Source: Halobaculum magnesiiphilum (GTDB lineage Archaea; Halobacteriota; Halobacteria; Halobacteriales; Haloferacaceae). Taken from it: a DNA stretch of 64,000 bases. The position numbers and the translations under genes were made by a program. The stretch covers positions 1,798,001-1,862,000 of the forward strand of contig NZ_CP081958.1 of the NCBI RefSeq assembly GCF_019823105.1, read 5' to 3'. A model generated the notes under the pieces. That model worked only from the letters and a program-made list of their open reading frames with translations. It searched no databases and was not told where the DNA came from. Positions 18,093-26,015 of the stretch are shown one piece after another (position 1 is the first letter of the stretch; every line of letters starts with the position of its first letter).

Positions 18093-18506
18093 ATGCCCGA
18101 GGACGGCGCGGGCGAGGGGACGGACCTCGGCGCGACCGACGGCGCCGCGGCGGACGGGACGGGAGACGACGCGACCCCCGCCGAGTCCGACCCGTCCGAC
18201 GCCGAATTCCTGCTCACGCGCCGCGAGACGCCCGAAGGAACGCTCGTCGCCGTCTGCGACGCGGACGTGCTCGGCGAGACCTTCGAGGACGACGACGTTT
18301 CGCTTGAGGTGACCGAGGAGTTCTACGGGGGCGACGAGGCCGAGCCGGCCGACGCCGATGCCGTCGTCGAGGGCCTGTACGACGCCGACACCGCGAACCT
18401 CGTCGGCGAGGGCTGCGTCGGCGTCGCCGTCGACGCCGGCGTCATCGACGCCGACCGGGTGCTGGCGGTCGGCGACACCCTGCACGCGCAGTTGCTCTGG
18501 CTGTGA
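18093..18506 (+). CDS. DUF424 family protein
   Basis: A 137-residue protein. The first 35 residues are low-complexity and acidic; the remainder (FLLTRRETPEGTLVAVCDADVLGETF, SLEVTEEFYGG, NLVGEGCVGVAVDAGVI) is the compact DUF424 domain found across archaea. The structure-based relation is to OB-like small domains; no activity is established. The ATG follows the upstream stop without a spacer. The acidic extension may be an alternative or late start. Confidence 0.8.
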   Translation: MPEDGAGEGTDLGATDGAAADGTGDDATPAESDPSDAEFLLTRRETPEGTLVAVCDADVLGETFEDDDVSLEVTEEFYGGDEAEPADADAVVEGLYDADTANLVGEGCVGVAVDAGVIDADRVLAVGDTLHAQLLWL

Positions 18507-18621
18507 GCGCCCGGCCCCCGACCGCGACGGGACACGTCTCCGGCGGCGCGTGCCCGGTTTCGGTTACGGTTCTCCCGATTGACCGAAGGGATGTTACCCC
18601 TCCGACTCCTCGTACCCGGTA

Positions 18622-19905
18622 ATGGAAGCGCCTGAGCAGGAACCGTACCCGCTCGACGTCGAGGCCGTCCGCGCCGACTTCCCTATCCTCGACCGGAAGG
18701 TCGGCGGCGACGTGACCGTCCCCGGCGAGAGCGAGGGGGACACGAAGCCGCTCGTGTACCTCGACAACGCGGCCACGAGCCACACGCCCGATCGGGTGGT
18801 CGACACGATCGCGGACTACTACCGCTCGTACAACTCCAACGTCCACCGCGGGATCCACCAGTTGAGCCAGGAGGCCAGCACCGCCTACGAGGACGCTCAC
18901 GACCGCGTCGCCGAGTTCATCGGCGCCGAGGGTCGCGAGGAGGTCGTCTTCACGAAGAACACCACCGAGGCGGAAAACCTCGTCGCGTACGCGTGGGGGC
19001 TGAACGAGCTCGGCCCCGAGGACAACGTCGTCCTCACCGAGATGGAACACCACGCGTCGCTGGTCACGTGGCAACAGATCGGAAAGAAGACCGGCGCCGA
19101 CGTGCGGTTCATCCGCGTCGACGAGGACGGCCGCCTCGACATGGACCACGCCCGCGACTTGGTCGACGACGACACCGCGATGGCGAACGTCGTCCACGTC
19201 TCCAACACTCTCGGGACGGTGAACCCCGTGGCCGAACTCGCGGATCTGGTCCACGACCACGACGGGCTGATCTTCGTCGACGGCGCACAGTCGGTGCCGC
19301 ACATGCCCGTCGACGTGGGCGACATCGACGCGGACTTCTTCGCGTTCTCGGGCCACAAGATGTGCGGCCCCACCGGGATCGGTGTGCTGTACGGCAAGGA
19401 GCACCTCCTGGAGGAGATGCAGCCGTACCTCTACGGCGGCGAGATGATCCGGAAGGTCACCTTCGAGGACAGCGAGTGGGAGGACCTCCCGTGGAAGTTC
19501 GAGGCCGGCACGCCCGTCATCGAGCAGGGGATCGCCCTGCACGCGGCCATCGACTACCTGGAGGACCTGGGTATGGAGAACGTCCACGCCCACGAGGGGC
19601 TGCTCGCGGAGTACGCGTACGACCGGCTGACGGAGTACGACGACGTGGAGGTCTACGGCCCGCCGGGCGACGACCGGGCGGGACTGGTCGCGTTCAACGT
19701 CGACGGCGTCCACGCCCACGACCTCTCCAGCATCCTCAACGACCACGGCGTCGCGGTCCGCGCCGGCGACCACTGCACCCAGCCGCTGCACGACAAGCTC
19801 GGGATCGCCGCCAGCGCCCGCGCGTCCTTCTACGTCTACAACACGCGCGAGGAGATCGACACGCTGGTCGAGGCGGTCGACGACGCGCGACAGCTGTTCG
19901 CGTAG
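18622..19905 (+). CDS. sufS: SufS-type cysteine desulfurase
   Basis: A 427-residue PLP enzyme taking sulfur from cysteine for Fe-S cluster assembly. Family features: YLDNAATSHTP (about 50-60), SNVHRGIHQLSQEAS, NTTEAENLV, the PLP lysine in SGHKMCGPTGIGVLYG (about 250) and a C-terminal HCTQPLH with the active Cys. Relative to bacterial SufS, an insertion around 30-45 (VPGESEGDTKP) is present. sufU lies downstream on the same strand, 436 bp away, so SufS and SufU probably work together. The stop codon lies inside an 18-bp tandem repeat. Confidence 0.95.
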   Translation: MEAPEQEPYPLDVEAVRADFPILDRKVGGDVTVPGESEGDTKPLVYLDNAATSHTPDRVVDTIADYYRSYNSNVHRGIHQLSQEASTAYEDAHDRVAEFIGAEGREEVVFTKNTTEAENLVAYAWGLNELGPEDNVVLTEMEHHASLVTWQQIGKKTGADVRFIRVDEDGRLDMDHARDLVDDDTAMANVVHVSNTLGTVNPVAELADLVHDHDGLIFVDGAQSVPHMPVDVGDIDADFFAFSGHKMCGPTGIGVLYGKEHLLEEMQPYLYGGEMIRKVTFEDSEWEDLPWKFEAGTPVIEQGIALHAAIDYLEDLGMENVHAHEGLLAEYAYDRLTEYDDVEVYGPPGDDRAGLVAFNVDGVHAHDLSSILNDHGVAVRAGDHCTQPLHDKLGIAASARASFYVYNTREEIDTLVEAVDDARQLFA

Positions 19906-19944
19906 CGGCGGCTGTTCGCGCAACGGCAGCTGTTCGCGTACGGC
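19891..19944. repeat. 18-bp tandem repeat spanning the sufS stop
   Basis: Three 18-bp units start at 19891, 19909 and 19927, each with the core GCTGTTCGCG. Unit 1 is the last coding part of sufS with its TAG; units 2 and 3 follow in the untranslated region with CAA and TAC at the position of the stop. The array therefore arose by duplication of the gene end. Confidence 0.85.
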
Positions 19945-20154
19945 CAGTCCGCCGCACACTGTAGCGCCGCACGCCGCAGCGCCGAACACCGGAGCGCCGA
20001 TCCGGCGTACATACCCCCGATACGGGTGTCGCGGCTTCTCGACGAATCCTCTCGAAAGAACTCGACCGACGGTGCGGCGGCGGCGTGTGGTTCGTGGTGA
20101 ATGTCAGTCCAGGTCGGAACCGGAATCCTGGCCGCCGGCGCACCTCGACACCTA

Positions 20155-20226
20155 CATGTGAGGTATGAAAGTTAACTTTTCTGCATTCTTCCCTGAATAT
20201 GTAATCGTATTTCGTAACTTCTCCGC
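20155..20226. promoter_or_regulatory. AT-rich island with a dyad upstream of sufU
   Basis: About 70 bases are strikingly A+T-rich against the surrounding DNA. They include the perfect 12-bp palindrome AAAGTTAACTTT (20168-20179). The rest of the 436-bp sufS-sufU gap (19906-20341) holds the end repeat and no gene. A separate TATA-like CTTAAC at 20309-20314 fits sufU, so this island may be an upstream control site or a remnant of an inserted sequence. An in-frame ATG at 20165 could extend sufU by 59 residues, but this is considered unlikely. Confidence 0.4.
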
Positions 20227-20341
20227 GAGGGAAACTGCCGTCGAACTCGGGAGGTCGGTCGCCGTCCCCTCCCGAACGCCCCCGGCGGCCGTCGCGCTCC
20301 CCAGAACCCTTAACCGCCGCACTCGCCAATCCCCGCCAACA

Positions 20342-20770
20342 ATGGGTATTGGCGGCGGCTCCGACATGTATCGCCAGCAGATCCTGGATCACTACAAGAA
20401 CCCGCGCAACTACGGCGAACTCGACGACGCCACGTTCTCCCACACCGGCGAGAACCCCTCCTGCGGCGACACGATCACCGTCGACGTGCGCCTGGAGGAC
20501 GACGGCGAGACGATCGAGTACGTCGCGTTCTCGGGCGACGGCTGCGCCATCTCGCAGGCGTCCGCCTCGATGCTCTCCGAGCGCCTGCGGGGGATGACCC
20601 TCGACGAGCTGGAGGCGATGGACACCGACGACATCACCGAGATGCTCGGCGTCGACATCTCCCCGATGCGGATCAAGTGCGCCGTGCTCGCCCGGCAGGT
20701 CGCCCAGGACGGCGCGAAGCTCCACGAGGGCGAGATCGACGACCTCGACGTGACGAAGACCGAGGACTGA
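20342..20770 (+). CDS. sufU: SufU-type iron-sulfur cluster assembly protein
   Basis: A 142-residue NifU-N/IscU-fold protein acting as scaffold or sulfur acceptor for SufS. The three ligand Cys are in NPSCGD (near 40), GDGCAISQAS (near 68) and IKCAVL (near 118), and the 20-residue insertion typical of SufU against IscU is present. The start at 20342 follows a TATA-like CTTAAC by 28-33 bases. It is transcribed with sufS on the same strand but has its own promoter. Confidence 0.93.
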   Translation: MGIGGGSDMYRQQILDHYKNPRNYGELDDATFSHTGENPSCGDTITVDVRLEDDGETIEYVAFSGDGCAISQASASMLSERLRGMTLDELEAMDTDDITEMLGVDISPMRIKCAVLARQVAQDGAKLHEGEIDDLDVTKTED

Positions 20771-20827
20771 GCGGCCGGTCGGCCGCCTCGGATACCCCCC
20801 GGGCAACCGAACACCTCCGGTCCGGCG

Positions 20828-21772
20828 CTACGGCACTCGCCCGAACAGGTCCCTGTTCCCCGCGACGTACCGTAACTCGCCGCGCGCCAGCTGCGCCTCG
20901 CGCGTCTCCCGCCAGTCGGCCAGCGTCCCGTCCGGCACCGCCCCCAATTCCTCGACGGACGCGACCACCGTGTCGAGGACGACCCGCAGGAACGTCGCCT
21001 CGTCGGCCGGGTAGCCGCCGGTTCCGTCCCCCTGCACCACCCAGTCGGCGCGGGCGTCGACCGCCGGCGGCGACCCCGCCTCCCGGAACCGCTCGGAAAG
21101 CAGCGTCGCCGCCCGGCCGCGGTTGCGCATCGTCCCGTGGAACGCCTCGACCACGGCGTCGTCGACCGGGTGTGACGGCGAGAACCGCGTCTCCCCGTCG
21201 AAGGTGAGCGGCAGGTGATACCAGCCGTCCGGCGCGGCCGCACGGAGCAGCGCGAGCACCTCGGCGGGCGCCAACAGGTCCGCGAACGACCGCGCGACGA
21301 CACCGTCGAAGTCGCCGTCGTGGTCGGCGGCGACCTCCCGGACGTCGCCGCGCTCGAACCGGACGCGGAGCGTCGCGTCGCCGTCGGGGGCATCGAGCAG
21401 GATCGTCGATCCCTCGGGTTCGACTCCGTATCCGGCCTCGGTCGCCTCCGCGCGCAAGCGGTCGCGACCCGCGGTCAGCACTCGCCCGTCGGTGTCGACG
21501 GCGACCCACTCGCCCGTCGGGAGCGCGCCGTCGGCCAACAACCGGCGGAGCAGGCCGCAAGTGCCGGCGCCGGCTTCGAGGACGCGGACTCCGTCGCTGT
21601 CGTCGTCGTCGCCGCCGGCATCGTCCCCGTTGGCACCGTCGCTGCCGCCGCCACCGGCGTCGCGATCCGCCCCCCGCAACGCCGCTCTGAAGGCCGCGGT
21701 CGCGGCGTCGCTGTGGGCGCGGTCGTCGACGGTGCGCGCCGCCTCCAGGTACGCCACGTCGTCACCCTCCAT
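20828..21772 (-). CDS. SAM-dependent methyltransferase-like protein
   Basis: A protein of 314 residues with a Rossmann methyltransferase start: motif I VRVLEAGAGTCGLLRRLL (about 64-81), then WVAVDTDGR as the acidic strand-2 end and FDGVVARSFADLL as motif IV. The C-terminal half resembles no named family. A disordered Gly/Asp/Asn loop precedes motif I. It overlaps the end of the upstream glycosyltransferase by 11 bases, the third gene of a coupled set 6-PTPS, GT4, methyltransferase. The substrate is unknown. Confidence 0.75.
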   Translation of the reverse strand: MEGDDVAYLEAARTVDDRAHSDAATAAFRAALRGADRDAGGGGSDGANGDDAGGDDDDSDGVRVLEAGAGTCGLLRRLLADGALPTGEWVAVDTDGRVLTAGRDRLRAEATEAGYGVEPEGSTILLDAPDGDATLRVRFERGDVREVAADHDGDFDGVVARSFADLLAPAEVLALLRAAAPDGWYHLPLTFDGETRFSPSHPVDDAVVEAFHGTMRNRGRAATLLSERFREAGSPPAVDARADWVVQGDGTGGYPADEATFLRVVLDTVVASVEELGAVPDGTLADWRETREAQLARGELRYVAGNRDLFGRVP

Positions 21773-22868
21773 CGGCCACCTCCCGCGTCTCCGCGAGGAA
21801 GTCGCGGACCCCGGCGACGGTGTCGCTCCACTCGGGGTGGCGCTCGAACCGCCGGAGCGCGGCCCGTCCCATCCGGGCCAACCGGTCGCGGTCGTCCGCG
21901 AGCGCGCGAAGCGCGCGCTCGACCCCCGCAACGTCGCGGGGGTCGACGAGGAAGCCGTTCTCGCCGTCGGCGACGACCGAGGACGCTCCGCCGGCCGCGG
22001 AGGCGACCGCCGGGAGGCCGAAGCCCATCCCCTCCAGGTACGCCATCCCGAAGCCCTCGTACGCCGAGGGGACCGCGAGGACGTGCGACTCGCGGAGGAC
22101 GCCGGCGAGGTCGGCCGTCGACAGCTCCCCGTGAAACGACACGCGGTCGGCGATCGAGAGGTCGTCTGCCAGCGTCCGCACCGCGCGGGCGTGGTCCGGG
22201 TCGGGCTCGGGGCCGACGACCGCGACCTCCCAGTCGGCGTCGACGCCGACGACCGCCCGCAACAGTGTCGGGTGTCCCTTCCGGGGAACGAGCGACCCGA
22301 GCGAGACGACCCGCAGCGGCGACTCCCCGGCGCGCCGGTCCACGTCCGCCGGCGTCACCGCCGGATCGAACTGGTCCGCGGGCGGCGGGGCGACGTGCGT
22401 GGTGATCCCCCCGACCAGGTCGAGCACGTCGCGTTCGGTCGTCCCGCTCACGCAGACCGCGGCCGAGCAGCTCCGAAGGAATCGCCGCTCCAGCAGCGTC
22501 GCGACCGGCGCGAGCCGGCCGCCCTCGGCGCGCCGGAGGTGGTGCACCAGCGCGACGACCGGCGTGCCGCCGCGGCGGAGCCGACTGGCGAGTCCCGCCG
22601 TGCCGGGATGAGCGAGCTCGTCGACGACGACCACGTCGGCCTCACGCAGTCCCGCCGGGATCCCGGTTGCGAGCCCGGGGGTGTCGACGACGCCGAGCGG
22701 GTACCGGCGCCACGGCACCGAGAACACCCGTACCGACGCGCCGGTCGCCCGCAGCTCGGCGACGAGTCGGCGGTCGTAGCGGAATCCTCCCGAGGTGGTT
22801 CCGGGGTCGCCCGCGACGACGAGCGCCACCGCGAGTCCGTGGCCCCGGGCGGACGCGTCCTCACCCAT
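21762..22868 (-). CDS. Glycosyltransferase family 4
   Basis: A 368-residue GT-B enzyme. N-terminal domain: GDPGTTSGGFRYDRRLVAEL (acceptor side), with VVDELAHPG in the middle. C-terminal nucleotide-sugar domain: LRVVSLGSLVPRKGHPTLL (about 187-205) and the retaining E-x7-E motif in PSAYEGFGMAYLEGMGFGLP (about 275-294). It would transfer a sugar from a nucleotide donor to an unknown acceptor. It overlaps the 6-PTPS-like gene by 8 bases and the methyltransferase by 11, implying one operon and one pathway. Confidence 0.9.
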   Translation of the reverse strand: MGEDASARGHGLAVALVVAGDPGTTSGGFRYDRRLVAELRATGASVRVFSVPWRRYPLGVVDTPGLATGIPAGLREADVVVVDELAHPGTAGLASRLRRGGTPVVALVHHLRRAEGGRLAPVATLLERRFLRSCSAAVCVSGTTERDVLDLVGGITTHVAPPPADQFDPAVTPADVDRRAGESPLRVVSLGSLVPRKGHPTLLRAVVGVDADWEVAVVGPEPDPDHARAVRTLADDLSIADRVSFHGELSTADLAGVLRESHVLAVPSAYEGFGMAYLEGMGFGLPAVASAAGGASSVVADGENGFLVDPRDVAGVERALRALADDRDRLARMGRAALRRFERHPEWSDTVAGVRDFLAETREVADGG

Positions 22869-23274
22869 CGCCGCGGGTCGCTCCCACCGGCTCCTCGATC
22901 GGCCCCTCGTAGCCGGCGGCGGCCTCGTCGTCCTCCCACACGGTCACGCGGAGCGTCTCGGCCGGGTCGCCGGCGGCGGCCGGGGCGAGACGCTCGTGGA
23001 CGACGCGCGCGAACCGCTCGACGCTGGGGTTGTACCCCTCGAACTCGGGCAGGTCGTTCAGCGTCGCGTCGCGGTAGCGGTCCTCGACGCCGTCCAGCGC
23101 CGCGCGCACGTCGTCGATGTCGACGAGGTAGTCGTACTCGTTCAGCGACGGGCCGGCGAAGGTCGCCTCGACCGAGAACACGTGCGAGTGGAGGTCCCCC
23201 TCGGCACCCGGGTCGGGAACGGTGAGAAAGTGCTGTGCGACGAACCGGCGCGTGACGGTCGTTCGGTATGTCAT
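22861..23274 (-). CDS. 6-pyruvoyl-tetrahydropterin synthase family protein
   Basis: A 137-residue T-fold protein beginning MTYRTTVTRRFVAQHFLTV. The zinc ligands fit the His in FVAQHFL and HSH in DLHSHVFSVEATF, and NEYDYLVDIDDV is the usual strand after the zinc site. The catalytic Cys seen in QueD between the first His and the HxH pair is missing; the loop here is TVPDPGAEGD. It may therefore be an isomerase or a PTPS-like enzyme of an unusual pterin. It is first in a cluster with a glycosyltransferase and a methyltransferase. Confidence 0.85.
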   Translation of the reverse strand: MTYRTTVTRRFVAQHFLTVPDPGAEGDLHSHVFSVEATFAGPSLNEYDYLVDIDDVRAALDGVEDRYRDATLNDLPEFEGYNPSVERFARVVHERLAPAAAGDPAETLRVTVWEDDEAAAGYEGPIEEPVGATRGDG

Positions 23275-23455
23275 CGGAGTCGTGTGGGCGTGCCGACCGC
23301 GGCTCGATCCGCTCGGACCCGCCCGCCTCGACGCGGCGGGACGGGTCGTCCGGGTCGAGGCGGCCGATCTGATGGCCGATCCCAACGGCTCCGGCACACT
23401 AAACGTGTCGTAGGCCCCCGACGGCGCGTACGATCCCGACGACGACGTGCGGCGC

Positions 23456-24013
23456 TCATCCGACCAACTCCTCGACGACTGGGGGGAGCCGGCGGCGGAC
23501 GGCGGCGTACGCGACGCCGAGGCCGACGCAGGCGGCCGCGACCGCCGGGAGCGGCGCGGGGTAGAACGCGACGACCGGGATCGCGAGCGCCGCGGTCGCG
23601 ACGGCGTCCTCCGGGGCGCCGTCGTAGCGGATCCAGTAGCGCGGCCGGATCCACCGGCCGTGAAGGTGGTCGTAGACGGCCTCCGGGGAGGTGCGTTCCC
23701 ACGGACGGATCTCGTCGCCGGCGCCGAGGGCGTCGGTGCCGGCGTGGACGGCGAACGAGACGCACCCCACCGCCGCCGCGACGGTGGCGGCCGTCGGCGC
23801 CAGCGTCGCGAGCGCGGTCGCCGGGAGCGCCAGCGCCCACCCCAGCACCGGAAAGTGCAGCGTCCGCCGGTGGCGACCGACGAACAGGTCGACATCGGGG
23901 ACGAGCCCGCCGACGATCCCCGCGAGGGCTGCCGGAACCGCCAACTCGGGCGCGAACGCGACCACGGGCGCCGCCAGCACCGCGCCGGCGAGGGCGTGGG
24001 TGAACGCCATCAC
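23456..24013 (-). CDS. Membrane-bound metal-dependent hydrolase (YdjM-like)
   Basis: A 185-residue membrane protein starting with ATG or the adjacent GTG. The first lines MMAFTHALAGAVLAAP and GGLVPDVDLFVGRHRRTLHF are the H and D-x-D signature of the DUF457/YdjM family, with a further H in FAVHAGTDAL. These residues are arranged as in metal hydrolases, but no reaction is established. Four or five membrane segments are present. It follows the 125-residue membrane gene by three bases on the minus strand. Confidence 0.75.
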   Translation of the reverse strand: MMAFTHALAGAVLAAPVVAFAPELAVPAALAGIVGGLVPDVDLFVGRHRRTLHFPVLGWALALPATALATLAPTAATVAAAVGCVSFAVHAGTDALGAGDEIRPWERTSPEAVYDHLHGRWIRPRYWIRYDGAPEDAVATAALAIPVVAFYPAPLPAVAAACVGLGVAYAAVRRRLPPVVEELVG

Positions 24014-24016
24014 GGC

Positions 24017-24394
24017 CTACGACTCGCGTCGGTAGAGGACCGCGAGGACGACGATGAGGACCACCTGCACCACCTTGTCCGCGATGCCGGTCGCGCCGAA
24101 GTTCGGGGCGTTCACGACGTACCAGATCGGTATCTGGCCGGCCGTGAACGGGATGCCGAGCGCGTACAACAGGCGCCGTCGGTAGTCGAGCAACACCGCC
24201 GCGACACCCCCGAAGAAGCCGAGCGCGGCGATCAGGAAGGCGACGGCCAGCGCGGTCTCGTCCGCGCGGAAGGCGTACGCGAGCCACAGATGGATCACGC
24301 CGGTGATCGCCGCGAGCGCGACCCCGAGCCAGTGCAGTCCGGTCATCGACTCCGTGTGGAGGGCGAACCCTCCGGACGCCGTTTCGGTGCTCAT
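24017..24394 (-). CDS. Four-segment membrane protein of unknown function
   Basis: A protein of 125 residues with four hydrophobic helices (WLGVALAAITGVIHLWLAYAF, AVAFLIAALGFFGGVAAVLL, LLYALGIPFTAGQIPIWYVV, VVQVVLIVVLAVLYR). It resembles conserved haloarchaeal hypothetical proteins. A TATA-like GTTTTTAACAC lies about 20-30 bases upstream. It is probably co-transcribed with the YdjM-like gene, three bases on. No function can be given. Confidence 0.7.
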   Translation of the reverse strand: MSTETASGGFALHTESMTGLHWLGVALAAITGVIHLWLAYAFRADETALAVAFLIAALGFFGGVAAVLLDYRRRLLYALGIPFTAGQIPIWYVVNAPNFGATGIADKVVQVVLIVVLAVLYRRES

Positions 24395-24492
24395 AGCCGT
24401 ACGCAGGGCGCGAACTGTGTTAAAAACTCTCACGAATTCGCCAGGCACTCGTCGCCGACCCGGTCGCTGTCACGGGCCGGACGGCGGGTGGT

Positions 24493-24711
24493 CTACTCCG
24501 GCTTGAGACCGCCGTCCTGCACGCGCATCACGGCCTCGCCGTCCGCCAGGTTCGGCGCCACGTTTTGCGCTGCGCTCCCTCGCGGTGCTCGGTCGCTCGG
24601 CAAAACGTGGATCAAACGCACAGCGTCGCTCCCGTGGCGGTCGCCGACCGCCGTGGTCGCTCCTCGGCCGCTCGGTCGCGGTGCTCCCTCGCGAACGCCG
24701 TATCTGGCGAC
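24493..24711. repeat. Duplicated radA 3' end with an inserted hairpin segment
   Basis: 24493-24558 repeats the last 66 bases of radA (24712-24777), including the stop codon, with 64 of 66 positions identical. Between the two copies is a 153-bp segment with a perfect inverted repeat (CCACGTTTTGC at 24558-24568, GCAAAACGTGG at 24600-24610) and a second stem GGCGGTCG/CGACCGCC near 24638. The unit is thus a 219-bp partial tandem duplication. No separate gene was seen in 24395-24711. Confidence 0.85.
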
Positions 24712-25743
24712 CTATTCCGGCTTGAGACCGCCGTCCTGGACGCGCATCACGGCCTCGCCGTCCGCCAGGTTCGGCGCGTCGACGAGCCGCACGATCCGCT
24801 TGTCGCCCTTCGACTTGCGGAGGTAGATGCGGAACGTCGAGGTGTGACCCAGGATGTTGCCGCCGATCGGCTGGGTCGGGTCGCCGAAGTAGGAGTCGGG
24901 GTTGGAGGCGACCTGGTTCGTCACGAGCACGACGCAGTTGTAGAGGTCGCCGATGCGCATCAGGTCGTGGAGGTGCTTGTTGAGCTTCTGCTGGCGCTCG
25001 GCGAGCTCGCCGCGGCCGACGTACTCGGCGCGAAAGTGGGCCGTCAGCGAGTCGACGGTGAGCATCCGGACGGGCCAGTCGGTGTCCTCGTGCTCGCTCG
25101 CGAGCTCCTTCGCCTTCTCCGCCAGGAGGATCTGGTGGTTGGAGTTGAACGCCTTCGCGACGTGGATGTGGTCGAGGAAGTCCTCGACGAGCGTCCGCAT
25201 GTCGTCGTCGTCGTCGGGCGACCCCTCGATCTCGCGGCGCTCGAACTCGCGCTCGAGGATCTCGTCGTCCAGTCCGTGGACCATGTCGTCGATCCGCTCG
25301 GGGCGGAACGTGTCCTCGGAGTCGACGAAGATGGCCGATCCCTCGAGCCCGCCGTCGTCGCGGGAGAGCTGGACGTTCACGGCCATCTGGTGGGTCACCT
25401 GCGACTTGCCGGCGCCGAACTCTCCGTACACCTCGGTGATCGACTGCGTCTCCATCCCGCCGCCCAGGAGGTCGTCGACCTCGTCGATCTGCCACGAGAG
25501 CTTGCCGATCTCCTCGCGTCGTTCGAGTACCTGCGCGCCGGACTCGAAGCCGCCAACGTCGGCCGCCTCGCGGGCGCCCTGGATGATGTCGTTCGCCGTC
25601 GAGTCGCCGATGTCGGCCGTGTTGCCCAGCTCGGCGGGGCTCGCGACCGCGATGCTCTGGTAGCTGTCGAAGCCGGCCTCGACGAGCTTGTCTGCGGTCG
25701 CGGGGCCGACGCCGGGGAGTTCCTGAAGGTCGTCTTCTGCCAT
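24712..25743 (-). CDS. radA: DNA repair and recombination protein RadA
   Basis: A 343-residue archaeal RecA/Rad51 recombinase. The helix-hairpin-helix domain is at the N-terminus ([20 protein letters not shown]), Walker [10 protein letters not shown] is at about 105-113, and Walker B and loop regions include [15 protein letters not shown]. No intein is present. The ATG at 25743 gives the usual [11 protein letters not shown] start; the earlier in-frame codons are unlike the family. A TATA-like box lies 28-37 bases upstream. Confidence 0.98.
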   Translation of the reverse strand: MAEDDLQELPGVGPATADKLVEAGFDSYQSIAVASPAELGNTADIGDSTANDIIQGAREAADVGGFESGAQVLERREEIGKLSWQIDEVDDLLGGGMETQSITEVYGEFGAGKSQVTHQMAVNVQLSRDDGGLEGSAIFVDSEDTFRPERIDDMVHGLDDEILEREFERREIEGSPDDDDDMRTLVEDFLDHIHVAKAFNSNHQILLAEKAKELASEHEDTDWPVRMLTVDSLTAHFRAEYVGRGELAERQQKLNKHLHDLMRIGDLYNCVVLVTNQVASNPDSYFGDPTQPIGGNILGHTSTFRIYLRKSKGDKRIVRLVDAPNLADGEAVMRVQDGGLKPE

Positions 25744-25770
25744 CGTACCCCGTCCTTGCCCGGCTCCCCT

Positions 25771-25780
25771 CATAAACCCT
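25771..25780 (-). promoter_or_regulatory. Promoter element of radA
   Basis: On the minus strand AGGGTTTATG lies 28-37 bases before the radA ATG, a TATA-like box suggesting a short or absent leader. Confidence 0.55.
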
Positions 25781-25940
25781 CGTTAACAGTAGGGTGAAAG
25801 TGAAACTGCGGTACGTCGCCGGGTCGATCACGAACGGTGTCCGAGGGTTCAGAAGCGATGGGGAGGCGTTCGGGGTGCGACCGTGAGTCGGGCTGTCGTG
25901 ATCGACGGTCGAGGCGGCCGGGCGGCCGGAGTGTGCGGGG

Positions 25941-25994
25941 TGTATGAAGTGAACGGGGTGTAGGAGGTGAACGGGGTGTAGGGGGTGGACGGGG
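25941..25994. repeat. 18-bp tandem repeat downstream of the PspAB-like gene
   Basis: Three 18-bp units start at 25941, 25959 and 25977, each ending in GGGG after a TGTA(T/G)G(A/G) lead. They lie 22 bases past the stop codon of the minus-strand gene ending at 26016. The rest of 25744-26015 holds the radA promoter and nothing else recognised. Confidence 0.75.
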
Positions 25995-26015
25995 CGGGCG
26001 GTGAGCCGACCGGAG

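Noticed and set aside
20165..20341. N-terminal extension of SufU from ATG 20165
   Set aside because: The sequence has no SufU similarity, and a TATA-like box at 20309 fits the start at 20342.
23274..23400. Longer start for the 6-PTPS-like protein at an upstream GTG
   Set aside because: The extension is Ser/Arg/Thr-rich without family similarity; ATG 23274 gives the normal start of the fold.
25941..25994. Tandem repeats considered as CRISPR
   Set aside because: Units are adjacent without unique spacers and number only three; no cas gene is near. The same applies to 2976, 19891 and 33739.
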